From: a bacterium
Lineage (GTDB): Bacteria; Electryoneota; Electryoneia; Electryoneales; Electryoneaceae
Length of the DNA stretch: 64,000 nt
Reading direction: 5' to 3'
NCBI GenBank assembly: GCA_020444265.1
Contig: JAHLLH010000003.1
Span: forward strand, 490,299-554,298
Shown: piece by piece, positions 52,650 to 62,032 of the stretch
Layout: each line of letters opens with the position of its first letter
Position numbering within the stretch: position 1 is the stretch's first letter
The notes under the pieces: model-generated
Seen by the model: the letters and a program-made list of their open reading frames with translations, nothing else
Database searches by the model: none
Told to the model about the DNA's origin: nothing
Program-made: the position numbers and the translations under genes

Positions 52650-55010
52650 ATGAGCCCCAAGCAACCCCGAGTAGAGGAAGAAGAAAGCCGCGTCACCATT
52701 CCCGAGCAGTTGCCCGTCTTCCCGGTGCGCGACCAGGTAATCTTTCCGCAAATGGTCTTCCCCCTGCTTGTGGGACGTGAAGCCACCCTCCGTGCTGTTG
52801 AAGCGGCAATGATGGCGGACCGAATGCTGCTCCTGCTCGCCCAGCAGGATTCAGCCAGGGAAGAGATCGGGATGGATGATCTCTTCAAGATTGGTGTCGT
52901 TGCCAAGGTCGTGCAGGTGATGAAACTGCCGAATGGCCTGGTGAAGGTGCTGGTCGAGGGGGTTGCCCGTGCGAAGGTGTTGGAATCCGTTCAGGGGGAT
53001 GGGTACCTCACCGCCAAGCTGGTTCCCCTGCTTCCTCCCAACCGTCAGGAAATCCGCCTCGAAGGGGCCCAGCGTCACGCTGTTGCGCTCTTCCGTGAAT
53101 ATGTCTCCCTCAATCGCGCGCTACCGGATGAGCTCCTTTATTCGATTGATACGATCAAAGAGCCGCAACGGCTTGCCGATTATCTCGCTGCTCAGCTGAA
53201 TGTGGTCTATACGACCCGTCAGCGGATTCTCGAAGCATTGACTCCCTACGATCAGTTCCTCGAGTTGGCGAACATCCTGGCGCATGAAATTGAAATTCTG
53301 CAGGTGGAACGCTCCATTGAAAGCCAGGTGCGGGAACGAATCAGCACCAGCCAGCGGAACTTTTTCCTGCAGGAGCAGCTGCGAGCGATCAAACGTGAGC
53401 TTGGTGAAGAAGGGGAGGATGATTTTGGTGACATCCTCGCCTACCAGACCAAGATGAGCGAGGTCCAACTCTCGCCTGCTGCACGTGAGAAGGTCGAGGA
53501 GGAGCTGGACAAGCTGAAATCGATGCCGATGCTGTCGCCAGAAGCGACGGTGGTCCGGAACTACATCGACTGGCTGCTGGCGATTCCGTGGAAGAAAAAG
53601 ACACGGGACCGTCACGATATCAAACGAGCGGCGACCATTCTCGATGAGGACCATTACGGTCTTCAGAAACCGAAGGAACGTATTCTCGAGCACCTCGCGA
53701 TCCTCAGCCTGGTCAAGAAGATGCGCGGTCCGATTATCTGCCTTGTCGGCCCGCCTGGAGTGGGGAAGACGAGCCTTGGACGATCAGTCGCTCGTGCGCT
53801 GAATCGCAAGTTTGTCCGGATCAGCTTGGGCGGGATGCGGGACGAGGCTGAGATTCGCGGCCACCGCCGGACCTACATCGGAAGTCAGCCGGGTCGTATT
53901 GTGCAGTCGATGAAAAAGGTCGGGGTCGTCAACCCTGTTTTCCTGCTCGATGAGATTGACAAAATGGCCGTCGATTTCCGTGGCGACCCCTCTGCAGCCC
54001 TGCTCGAGGTCCTCGACCCGGAGCAGAACACTACCTTCTCTGACCACTATCTCGAAGTCGAGTATGACCTGTCGCAGGTGATGTTCATTACTACGGCGAA
54101 CACCCGTGATGGCATCCCGCTGCCCCTGCAGGATCGTATGGAGATCATCGAGCTGCCGGGATACCTGACCGAAGAGAAGCTCCAGATCGCCAATGGCTTC
54201 CTCATCCCGAAGCAGATCAAGGAACATGGGCTGAAGGAAGAGGATGTACACTTCACACGTGATGCGGTTTTGTCGATCATCGAGGAGTATACGCGTGAAG
54301 CGGGGGTGCGTGAGCTGGAACGGATGATTGCGAAAGCAGTACGTCGTGTGGCACGGAAACGTGTCGAAACGAAGAAAAAAGCTGCTGCGACCATCGCGGT
54401 TAATCGTCTCAAGACTCTGCTCGGCATCCCGTCCCACCATCGTAGCAAGTTGACCTTCCAGCCGATGATCGGTGCGGCGGTTGGCCTCGCCTGGACCCCG
54501 GTCGGCGGCGACATCCTCAAGATCGAAGTTCGTACGATGCCGGGTAAGTTTAACCTGACGTTGACCGGTCGTCTGGGCGATGTGATGAAGGAATCGGCGA
54601 CTGCCAGCTTGACCTATATCCGCAGCCGTGCGGACGAGTTGGGTGTGGATCAGGAGATTTTCAAGGAGAGGGAAATCCACGTCCACATCCCCGAAGGCGC
54701 GGTCCCCAAGGATGGTCCCTCCGCCGGGGTGACACTTGGTACCGCTCTGCTGTCGGCTTTATCCGGACGGCGTGTTCGTGGTGATCTCGCCATGACGGGT
54801 GAAATCAACCTCCAAGGTGAGGTGTTGCCGGTCGGTGGGATCAATGAGAAGACCATGGCCGCCCAGCGTACCGGGGTGAAAACCCTGATTCTGCCTGCCG
54901 AGAATCTGCCCGAATGGGAAGATCGCCCGAAGGGAGTCGGCAAGGGCCTCGATGTTCACTTTGTAAAGAAAGTTGAAGAGGTTTGGGATCTGGCGTTCTT
55001 GGACAAGTAG
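52650..55010 (+). CDS. lon: ATP-dependent protease Lon
   Basis: 786 residues. LonA type: N-terminal substrate domain (PVFPVRDQVIFPQMVFPLLVGRE), coiled middle (ERISTSQRNFFLQEQLRAIKRELGEE), AAA+ domain with GPPGVGKTSLG and VFLLDEIDKM, and protease domain with Ser691 (KDGPSAG) and Lys734 (INEKTMAA) forming the catalytic dyad, at the usual 43-residue distance. It starts seven bases after the clpX stop. It degrades misfolded and regulatory proteins in the cytosol. Confidence 0.98.
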   Translation: MSPKQPRVEEEESRVTIPEQLPVFPVRDQVIFPQMVFPLLVGREATLRAVEAAMMADRMLLLLAQQDSAREEIGMDDLFKIGVVAKVVQVMKLPNGLVKVLVEGVARAKVLESVQGDGYLTAKLVPLLPPNRQEIRLEGAQRHAVALFREYVSLNRALPDELLYSIDTIKEPQRLADYLAAQLNVVYTTRQRILEALTPYDQFLELANILAHEIEILQVERSIESQVRERISTSQRNFFLQEQLRAIKRELGEEGEDDFGDILAYQTKMSEVQLSPAAREKVEEELDKLKSMPMLSPEATVVRNYIDWLLAIPWKKKTRDRHDIKRAATILDEDHYGLQKPKERILEHLAILSLVKKMRGPIICLVGPPGVGKTSLGRSVARALNRKFVRISLGGMRDEAEIRGHRRTYIGSQPGRIVQSMKKVGVVNPVFLLDEIDKMAVDFRGDPSAALLEVLDPEQNTTFSDHYLEVEYDLSQVMFITTANTRDGIPLPLQDRMEIIELPGYLTEEKLQIANGFLIPKQIKEHGLKEEDVHFTRDAVLSIIEEYTREAGVRELERMIAKAVRRVARKRVETKKKAAATIAVNRLKTLLGIPSHHRSKLTFQPMIGAAVGLAWTPVGGDILKIEVRTMPGKFNLTLTGRLGDVMKESATASLTYIRSRADELGVDQEIFKEREIHVHIPEGAVPKDGPSAGVTLGTALLSALSGRRVRGDLAMTGEINLQGEVLPVGGINEKTMAAQRTGVKTLILPAENLPEWEDRPKGVGKGLDVHFVKKVEEVWDLAFLDK

Positions 55011-55018
55011 ACCGGCGT

Positions 55019-55106
55019 GATAATTAGTGACAGTTACTAATTATCAGCGAGGACCATTCCATCACGGCTAGAACATTTGGATAATTAGTAACTGTCACTA
55101 ATTATC
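55019..55106. repeat. Paired 27-nt inverted repeat between lon and engB
   Basis: Positions 55019-55045 and 55080-55106 are exact reverse complements, separated by 34 bases. Each arm is itself a hairpin (GATAATTAGT ... ACTAATTATC with loop GACAGTT or AACTGTC). The AT-rich composition contrasts with the flanking genes. Confidence 0.85.
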
Positions 55107-55125
55107 ACTTCCCTCGGAACCCCTC

Positions 55126-55704
55126 ATGGCCAAATGGGTTGTCAAATCCATCCAGAAGATGCCCCCGAAGTACAAAGGCACCCCACGACCTGCCGTGGCG
55201 GTGGCCGGACGGTCCAATGTGGGGAAGTCCAGCCTGATCAATGCCCTGTTGCGACGTAAAGTGGTTCCGACCTCGAAGCAGCCGGGACGGACCCGTCTCG
55301 TGCAACGTATCCTGATCAATGAACGCTGGGACCTGGTTGATCTGCCTGGGTATGGCTTTGCCAAAGTCGGTGTCGACCTCCGCATGAAATGGCGTCAGAT
55401 GGTCACCGACTTCCTCTCCGGACATGGTAACCTGCGTCAACTACTGGTGCTGGTGGACATTCGTCGTGGTCCCGCTGATATCGACTTCGAGATGCTTGAA
55501 TGGGCAAAGCTGGAAGGAGTCGAGGCCTCGATCATCCTCACCAAAGCGGATAAGCTGAAGCACGGTAAGCAACTAGAGATGATCCGTCAGGTGAAAAAGG
55601 AGATGGGGGAGGAGATTAACGTCTATCCCGTCAGCGTGGTGAGTAAAAATGGTCTGGTTGAGCTTGAGAAGGCGTTGGTCGAGTGGTACAGGGAAGGTGA
55701 GTAG
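55126..55704 (+). CDS. engB: Ribosome biogenesis GTP-binding protein EngB (YihA/YsxC)
   Basis: 192 residues. A small GTPase for 50S subunit assembly, with G1 GRSNVGKSS, G2 region KQPGRTRLV, G3 DLPGYGFAKV and G4 TKADKL all present. The lon-engB order is common in bacteria. The gene follows a palindromic element, and ATG 55126 has no strong purine box (CCCCTC precedes it), so expression may depend on read-through from lon. Confidence 0.96.
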   Translation: MAKWVVKSIQKMPPKYKGTPRPAVAVAGRSNVGKSSLINALLRRKVVPTSKQPGRTRLVQRILINERWDLVDLPGYGFAKVGVDLRMKWRQMVTDFLSGHGNLRQLLVLVDIRRGPADIDFEMLEWAKLEGVEASIILTKADKLKHGKQLEMIRQVKKEMGEEINVYPVSVVSKNGLVELEKALVEWYREGE

Positions 55705-55738
55705 TTCAACCCCGTTAACCTTGTTGCGTCAATTCGTT

Positions 55739-55791
55739 GCGTCAGGTCCTCAGACCTGATGCATTTTCTGTCAGGTCTGAGGACCTGACAG
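55739..55791. repeat. Double TCAGGTC palindrome between engB and the lipid kinase gene
   Basis: Two hairpins in a row: GCGTCAGGTC-CTCA-GACCTGATGC (followed by ATTTTC, so it could end engB) and CTGTCAGGTC-TGAG-GACCTGACAG. Stems match those at 41071-41157 and 63910-63937. Confidence 0.85.
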
Positions 55792-55799
55792 AACCAGTA

Positions 55800-56672
55800 T
55801 CACTTCACAATCAGATTCAGCGAATAGGTCCCCACTTCAAATTCCGCAGGTACACTGCCACGCGGTTCCCCATCAATTGCGATGTTGGCAACGTTGTCAC
55901 TATGGATGGTGATCTTCTTTCCCCGCAGCATGGTCACCGGCTTTTTGTGGATGTGCTCGCCACTGTAGACGCTGGGGAAGAGGCGCAGCAGGGTGAGGCG
56001 TGACACCTTATCCACCAGCACCACATCCAGCAGGCCGTCATCCATCACTGCGTTGGGAGTGATCTTCATCCCGCCGCCATAACTCAGCCCATTACCCGCC
56101 GCCACCATCATGTAGCGTCCCTCGAAATGCTTATCGTCCACATCGATGGAGAGCGGGATCGCTTTGAAGGTGAGCAGGGTGCGCAGAACAGCGAGGATGT
56201 AACAGATAGTGCCCGTGAACTTGCATGGGGTTCGGTTGAGCGTGTTGACCACTTCAGCATCGAAGCCCACCCCGCCCACATTGACATAGGGTGAACCGTT
56301 CATCGTTGCAACATCGATCCGCTTTGTGGTCTCGCTGCCCAGCATTTCGACAGCTTTTTCCAAATCTAGTGGGATGCCGGTATTGCGGGCGAAATCATTC
56401 CCCCGCCCGCTGGGAATCAGCCCGATCTTGATCTTCTCGCCGAGGGTTCCTTCAATCACATCCGCCAGGGTGCCATCGCCACCAAAGGCAACGACGGCAT
56501 CATAGCCGCCTTTGACCGCATCGCGGGAGCGTTTCACGGTCAGGTCACGGTTTGCCGGAACATCAAATTCGAAGGAATGCGGGAGACGCTCGCACCACTC
56601 TTTTACTTGGGGAAGCTGACGCAGAGCACGTCCACCGGCAGCGGCCGGGTTGGCGAGAACCAGCAATTTCAT
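55800..56672 (-). CDS. YegS/BmrU-type lipid (diacylglycerol) kinase
   Basis: 290 residues. The diacylglycerol-kinase catalytic domain is recognised from NPAAAGGRA at the N-terminus, FGGDGTLADVIEG (nucleotide-binding GGDGT), IPSGRGNDFARNTGI, and C-terminal MDDGLLDVVLV and IDGEP. It phosphorylates diacylglycerol, sphingoid or related lipids at the inner membrane; the exact lipid is unknown. It is convergent with engB and separated by 138 bases from the OPT transporter gene upstream. Confidence 0.93.
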   Translation of the reverse strand: MKLLVLANPAAAGGRALRQLPQVKEWCERLPHSFEFDVPANRDLTVKRSRDAVKGGYDAVVAFGGDGTLADVIEGTLGEKIKIGLIPSGRGNDFARNTGIPLDLEKAVEMLGSETTKRIDVATMNGSPYVNVGGVGFDAEVVNTLNRTPCKFTGTICYILAVLRTLLTFKAIPLSIDVDDKHFEGRYMMVAAGNGLSYGGGMKITPNAVMDDGLLDVVLVDKVSRLTLLRLFPSVYSGEHIHKKPVTMLRGKKITIHSDNVANIAIDGEPRGSVPAEFEVGTYSLNLIVK

Positions 56673-56810
56673 CGGACCTGATCTCCGAAGGGATTGGGGA
56701 ACAGCCGGACGCTCTCGTCCGGCAACTGGGTCACAAATGGGGCGCCCTGTCCGCTAAGATCAGACAGGGCACCGCTTTGCGGTCACAACCGCGAATAGTA
56801 TACAGGAAAA

Positions 56811-58796
56811 TCAGACAAGAAGTCCTACAAGCAAGGGGAATAAAATCAGGAAAATCCCCATCAGGCTCTCTCCAGCAATCAGGCCGGATGCCACTGGAAC
56901 TGTATAAATCGAGTCGGTTTTCGGGTACTTCTTCTGCACGACATAGGCAATCAAACCACCGAGGAACATCGAAAAAGCATACCAGAAGTGGAAGGTGAAG
57001 GCCAACCCGATCCCGAGCGGGGAGGGGATCCATTTGTGGTGTTTCGCGGGTACCCAACGGGGCAGAAGAACCAGCAGAATGCCAACAAGCCCACCGATCA
57101 GCAGGGCCAACTGGGCGGTCGGGTGCAGGGACTCGAGGCCATTGCTCAGCAGCCGTGCAACAGCAGCCCATACTTGAGCGGCCGGCGCGGGCCACTGGTC
57201 GGTACCGAGGGCATCGGCACTGGGAACCAGCAGGTAGAAGCTTGGCACAGTCACCGCTGTACCGATAAAGATCCCCGAGAACTGGGCGAGGAACTGCTTG
57301 CGTGGGTTGGCACCAAGCACGTACCCACTCTTCAAGTCGATCAACAAGTCGGATGCGCTGTCAGCAACACCCGCGGTGATGCCCGCCGCCATCAGGTTGA
57401 CATTGGTCTTTCCTGGCGCAATCGCACCGTACATCAGTTGGGTCACCTTGCCCATTGCGCCAACGGGGGTTGTGTCGGTTTCTCCAGCGACACGGCAGGC
57501 AACCAGCGCGAGGAAGAAGGAGAGGATGATAGCGAGGATGCTCATCCAGTAGGGCATGTCAAAGGCCGAATGCGCGATGTAGACAACACCGATGCCGCCC
57601 GCGATCGCGCCTGTGGCAAACCAGGAGGAGGGCACTTCAACCTGTTCAATGTATTTGCTGAGCGTATCGGTCGCCTTTTCGCCCTTCGGTTTAAAAATGT
57701 CGCCCAGGCCGCTCATTGCACGGACCACCGATTTCCACTGTAAGGCAAAGGCAAGCAGGCCGCTGGTCACCATGCAGGATGCGCCACCCCACAGCGACCA
57801 GGAAACCATCGTTCGATAGTCGAGGGCTTCGATCACCCCGATGTTGTACATCCAGGGAACCAGGATGACCCAGTTGAGAATCGCGCCGATGAGAACCGAT
57901 GTCGCAACACGGATCCCCATCAAAGCACCACCTGCGACAAGCAGCAGCGAACCTTCCGCGCCGACGGTATAATTCAGTGCCTTGGTCCCGAATAAGGGGT
58001 AGACTTCCTTGATCAGGTGGAACGGTTTGGCGAAGACTCCGATTTCGGCGAGCATCGCGAAACCATCACGAAGGAAAGCGATCAAGGCACCAAGCCCACC
58101 CGCCAGGAAGAGGCCGCGTGCTGACTTTTCCGCCTGTTCCGTACTGCTGATGACTCCTTCGAGTTCCTCTCCAGCCTCATCACCTGGCATGGTCGCGGTG
58201 GTCTCTTCTTCACCGCCTGCGGCGATCACATCGGCGACGGGCCGTTCCAGCGCCGGGTTGTGATCATAGTCCGCATGCAGACTGCGCAGCGTCATGGCAG
58301 CAGCGATGCCGGAGGGGAAGCGGAGACGTTCCACATTGATCATTTGCCGTTTCATCGGAATCGCGAGGGTCACACCCAACACGGCGAGAAAAAAGATCCA
58401 CGCAGTAAGCAAGCCGTAGCCAATGTGATGACCATTGATGATCAGGTAGGCTGCGATCGCTGATACCAGCGTACCACCGGTCGAATACCCCGCTGCGCTG
58501 GCGGCCGACTGCATCGCATTGTTCTCGAGGACGGTCATGTCGCTTTTAACCACACGGATCTTCCGCATGAATTTCCAGATTGCGTAGCTCAGTACGCAGG
58601 CGGTGATTGCGACTCCAAAGCCCCACCCGGTTTTCAAACCGATGTAGAGATTGGACAGGGACATGATGGCACCGAGGAACGATCCCATGATGACTGCACG
58701 CCAGGAGAGCTGACGCATGTCGCCACGGTAATGGTTCTGGTACCAGTTAAGCTCCACCTGTTCGGGGGTGAGAACAAATTGATCTTTTGCAGCCAT
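56811..58796 (-). CDS. OPT family oligopeptide transporter
   Basis: 661 residues from ATG 58796, chosen for GAGGG upstream and because the polar N-terminus KDQFVLTPEQVELNWYQNHYRG then leads into the first span. The frame could open 42 codons earlier without a good site. About 14-16 hydrophobic spans, with family phrases SLSNLYIGLKTGWGFGV, YSTGGTLVSAIAAYLI, and DLKSGYVLGANPRKQFLAQFSG. An acidic loop (GGEEETTATMPGDEAGEELEG) lies near 230. Relatives import peptides, or metal chelates in the YSL branch, with protons; the substrate is unknown here. It stands alone, divergent from trpS. Confidence 0.92.
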   Translation of the reverse strand: MAAKDQFVLTPEQVELNWYQNHYRGDMRQLSWRAVIMGSFLGAIMSLSNLYIGLKTGWGFGVAITACVLSYAIWKFMRKIRVVKSDMTVLENNAMQSAASAAGYSTGGTLVSAIAAYLIINGHHIGYGLLTAWIFFLAVLGVTLAIPMKRQMINVERLRFPSGIAAAMTLRSLHADYDHNPALERPVADVIAAGGEEETTATMPGDEAGEELEGVISSTEQAEKSARGLFLAGGLGALIAFLRDGFAMLAEIGVFAKPFHLIKEVYPLFGTKALNYTVGAEGSLLLVAGGALMGIRVATSVLIGAILNWVILVPWMYNIGVIEALDYRTMVSWSLWGGASCMVTSGLLAFALQWKSVVRAMSGLGDIFKPKGEKATDTLSKYIEQVEVPSSWFATGAIAGGIGVVYIAHSAFDMPYWMSILAIILSFFLALVACRVAGETDTTPVGAMGKVTQLMYGAIAPGKTNVNLMAAGITAGVADSASDLLIDLKSGYVLGANPRKQFLAQFSGIFIGTAVTVPSFYLLVPSADALGTDQWPAPAAQVWAAVARLLSNGLESLHPTAQLALLIGGLVGILLVLLPRWVPAKHHKWIPSPLGIGLAFTFHFWYAFSMFLGGLIAYVVQKKYPKTDSIYTVPVASGLIAGESLMGIFLILFPLLVGLLV

Positions 58797-58945
58797 CGGC
58801 AGGACCCTCTTGCAACATGGTTCAGGTAAGTTGGCGCCAATATAGAGTGCAGACGGCTGAGAGGCCACGAGTTCACTCATGGAATTCGAATTGGTAACAA
58901 ATTCAAATGCCTGACTGACCACCCAATCCCATCTTCACCGTTTGC

Positions 58946-58974
58946 TTGCCTGCCAGAGGCTGTGGACGTATCTT
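58946..58974 (+). promoter_or_regulatory. Sigma-70-type promoter of trpS
   Basis: TTGCCT (58946-58951) and TATCTT (58969-58974) with exactly 17 bases between, 50 bases before the chosen ATG. The -35 and spacer length match the promoter before 8266. Confidence 0.6.
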
Positions 58975-59023
58975 TCTCGGTCAGTCCAAACAGTGTTCAC
59001 CTTTTAGCAGAGATGAGAATCGC

Positions 59024-60070
59024 ATGAGCCCCCAGGCAAAGAAACGAATCCTCTCCGGCATGCGTCCGACCGGACGCCTTCACCTAGGCAACTTTGTCGG
59101 CGCGCTGGAGAATTGGGTCAAGATGCAGAACGATTATGACAACTTCCACCTGGTGGCTGATTGGCATGTGTTGACAACCGATTACGAGCATGCGGACCAG
59201 ATTCTTCCGAATACGATCGAGATGGTCAAGGACTGGCTGGCAGCCGGGATCGATCCCGCACACAGCCCGATGTTCCGTCAGACCCAGGTCAAGGAACATG
59301 CCGAACTGCACCTCATCTTCAGCATGCTGGTGACGACCGCACGGCTCGAGCGCAATCCAACCCTCAAAGAGCAGGTGCGTGACCTCGCAGACAAGCTGAA
59401 GGGACGCGATCTGCAAGAGGAAATCGAGGCGGACGAGAGCGGGATGCCGCTCATCACCTATGGCCACCTCGGCTACCCCGTTCTCCAGGCGGCCGATATT
59501 CTGCTTTACAAGGGCAACGCGGTTCCGGTGGGGGAGGATCAGCTTCCGCACATCGAGATCACCCGAGAGATCGCGCGCCGTTTCAACAACACATTCGGTG
59601 AAGTTTTCCCTGTGCCGGAAGGGGTTGTGCTGAAGGAAACCAAATTCAGCCGCTTGCCCGGACCAGATGGACGACGGATGTCGAAGAGCCTTGGTAACAC
59701 CATTTACCTGTCGGATACGGAAGAGCAGACCGGCAAACGAATCATGTCGGCAGTCACCGATCCGCAGAAGGTGCGTAAGAACGATCCGGGCCGTCCCGAA
59801 GTCTGTAATGTCTTTACCTACCACCAGAAGTTCAACCCGGAAGAAATTCCGGAGATTGAGCGGGACTGCAAGAGTGGTGCACTCGGCTGTGTTGCCTGTA
59901 AGAAAAACTGCACCGCCAAATTGAACGACTACCTGAAGCCGCTGCGGGACCGTCGCGCCTCCTATGCTGACAACGATGTTCTCGAGATCCTCGTTGATGG
60001 TGAGAACAAGGCGCGTGAGGTGGCGCAGGAAACGATGCGCAAGGTCCGTGAAGCGATGAAGATCGGGTAG
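59024..60070 (+). CDS. trpS: Tryptophanyl-tRNA synthetase, iron-sulfur type
   Basis: 348 residues from ATG 59024; an earlier frame opening at 58946 coincides with the promoter and is not used. Class Ic motifs are HLGN at 20-23 and MSKS at 219-222. Four cysteines follow: Cys261 (PEVC), Cys282, Cys289 and Cys292 (spacing C-x20-C-x6-C-x2-C), plus Cys296. A near-identical pattern holds a [4Fe-4S] cluster in Thermotoga TrpRS near the anticodon site. Charges tRNA-Trp. Single gene. Confidence 0.96.
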   Translation: MSPQAKKRILSGMRPTGRLHLGNFVGALENWVKMQNDYDNFHLVADWHVLTTDYEHADQILPNTIEMVKDWLAAGIDPAHSPMFRQTQVKEHAELHLIFSMLVTTARLERNPTLKEQVRDLADKLKGRDLQEEIEADESGMPLITYGHLGYPVLQAADILLYKGNAVPVGEDQLPHIEITREIARRFNNTFGEVFPVPEGVVLKETKFSRLPGPDGRRMSKSLGNTIYLSDTEEQTGKRIMSAVTDPQKVRKNDPGRPEVCNVFTYHQKFNPEEIPEIERDCKSGALGCVACKKNCTAKLNDYLKPLRDRRASYADNDVLEILVDGENKAREVAQETMRKVREAMKIG

Positions 60071-60285
60071 TGGAGTGATTGTGCGAGTGTGACTGATTCG
60101 AATTTCGCGAGACTGCATCTGCGGCAGAATCAGTCCGCGTGCTGACAAAAGAAATGCAAGGCAGGGAGGTCAGGTAATTCGTAACTGTCTCGAGATTTTC
60201 CTGGCAGAATAGTAAGTATGATCCAACCGGGAGTGATACCTGGGCAACGGAGTGCCCGGGCCACACATGTTTAAGCGGAGAAGTT

Positions 60286-61044
60286 TTGTCCGAGTCGATG
60301 TTCAGTGTCACCGTACCGGTCTACGAGGGGCCGATGGACCTGCTGTTATATGTGGTCCGTCAGCGCCAGGTCGACCTGATCGAGCTGCCTCTTTCGCAGA
60401 TTGCGAAAGACTTTCTCGAGTACGCGCGTACGGTGGAGAACCTCGACCTCGATGTCGCGGGTGAAGTGCTGTTCATTGCAGCCCTGTTGCTGAGGATGAA
60501 GGTGCGCTACCTGCTGCCGCGTGAGGAGGATGAAGAGCTACCCGATCCGGAAGTCCTCGCTGAAATGGACGAGGAACTTGAAGAGATGTATCGGGATATC
60601 GTCCGGGCGGCACGTCAACTTGCGCACGGGGAGGAGGCTCAGCGAAACCACTTCCCGCGAGGGGATGCGGCGGTGACCGTCGAGATGGACGAGACCGAAG
60701 AGATGCTCCGTGATTTGAGCGTGGTGACCCTTGCGGAAGCCTTCCGGGATGTGACCAGACGGATGGACAAAACTCCGATCCACCAACTTGCCCTCTTCAA
60801 GGTGTCGGTGAACGATCAGTCTAAAATCCTGCTCGCCGCATTGAAACAGACCAAGCGGCTATCGTTTGAAGATATCACTGCGCAGTTCACTGAACGTTTG
60901 GAAGCGGTCGTCATGTTCTTGGCATTGTTGGAACTAATCCGTTATTCACGCATTCGAATCAGGCAGGACCGTCTCTTTGGTACCATTTGGATTACCAAGG
61001 GACCGAAATTTGACAGCCCGCATACGGCTGAGATGGAGGGATAA
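60286..61044 (+). CDS. scpA: Segregation and condensation protein A (kleisin)
   Basis: 252 residues. The kleisin subunit of the SMC-ScpAB condensin. N-terminal family motif VPVYEGPMDLLLYVVRQRQVDLIELPLSQIAKDFLEY, then AAGEVLFIAALLLRMKVRYLLPRE-like sequence, an acidic linker, and a C-terminal winged helix (VVMFLALLELIRYSRIRIRQ) that binds SMC heads. TTG 60286 is preferred, with GGAG five bases before it; ATG 60298 is an alternative. It ends one base before scpB starts. Confidence 0.95.
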   Translation: MSESMFSVTVPVYEGPMDLLLYVVRQRQVDLIELPLSQIAKDFLEYARTVENLDLDVAGEVLFIAALLLRMKVRYLLPREEDEELPDPEVLAEMDEELEEMYRDIVRAARQLAHGEEAQRNHFPRGDAAVTVEMDETEEMLRDLSVVTLAEAFRDVTRRMDKTPIHQLALFKVSVNDQSKILLAALKQTKRLSFEDITAQFTERLEAVVMFLALLELIRYSRIRIRQDRLFGTIWITKGPKFDSPHTAEMEG

Positions 61045-61045
61045 G

Positions 61046-61891
61046 ATGGCGAAGAAGCCGAGCAAGAAGGAACCCATCGAGGCGCAGGTCCCGGATGAGG
61101 ATGTTGATCAGCAGGAAGCCGAGGACCCGCTTGCCCCGGAACTTATGCTTGGCGTCTTGGAGGCGGTGCTTTTTGCGGCAGAAGAACCGCTGAACGAGAA
61201 AGCCATTGCCTTGACCATCCCTGGACTGCTCGAAGCCCGTGTCAACGGTCTCGTTGAAGAATTGGAAGAACATTATCTGCGGTATTCGCGTGGGCTGACT
61301 GTGCAGAGAGTCGCGGGCGGGTGGCGTCTGGCCACTCGTGCCGAATATGCTGATTACGTGCGCAATCACCTGCGCGGCAAACTTCGGAATCGTCTGAGCC
61401 GTGCTGCCCTTGAAACGGTATCAATTATCGCCTATCGTCAACCCCTGAGTCGAAGCGAAATTGAGCAGATGCGTGGCGTCGACTGTTCCCCGGTTCTACG
61501 AAACCTGCTGGAACGTAACCTGATCCGCATTACCGGACGTGCTGAAGTGCCTGGACGGCCTCTTCTCTACGGCACCACCGATTCATTCCTTGAATACTTC
61601 GGTCTGGAATCCATCACCTCGTTGCCAAAGGCGGAAGAAATCCTCGGCGATCCTGATGAGGAGGCTGCGGGTAATGAGATGCCAGTACAGCGCGGGCCCT
61701 TCTTGGGAAGTGATTCCGGTGTCGAACTGGAAACCTACCGTTTTGTCGCTCAGGCTGATTCGACAGAAACAGCACCCACGCAACCGAAAGAAGCGGGGAC
61801 AGAACCAGGGGAAGAGGTAGAGAAGGATTCAATCTGGGATGCAGACCTCCCCGATGAGGAAGAGGGGCAGGGCGGGGGCTCTCCCGTTTGA
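61046..61891 (+). CDS. scpB: Segregation and condensation protein B
   Basis: 281 residues from ATG 61046 with GGAGGG upstream, inside the scpA end. Two winged-helix domains: LEAVLFAAEEPLNEKAIALTIPG (first) and LETVSIIAYRQPLSRSEIEQMRGVDCSPVLRNLLERNLI (second), then GRPLLYGTTDSFLEYFGL. A long acidic tail (about 80 residues, ending DEEEGQGGGSPV) extends beyond the usual core. It binds ScpA as a dimer in the SMC complex that compacts and segregates the chromosome. Confidence 0.96.
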   Translation: MAKKPSKKEPIEAQVPDEDVDQQEAEDPLAPELMLGVLEAVLFAAEEPLNEKAIALTIPGLLEARVNGLVEELEEHYLRYSRGLTVQRVAGGWRLATRAEYADYVRNHLRGKLRNRLSRAALETVSIIAYRQPLSRSEIEQMRGVDCSPVLRNLLERNLIRITGRAEVPGRPLLYGTTDSFLEYFGLESITSLPKAEEILGDPDEEAAGNEMPVQRGPFLGSDSGVELETYRFVAQADSTETAPTQPKEAGTEPGEEVEKDSIWDADLPDEEEGQGGGSPV

Positions 61892-62032
61892 TGGCCCTCT
61901 TTCTTCACTCCTTGTTTCTGCTTCACTTGAACGGATAGATCGTCCCGAAGAGGTCATGCGGGGACGGATCGAATTCGTTATCTTGTTCACGATCTAGTGC
62001 AGATTGAACATTGAACCTTTGGAGATTTGAGC

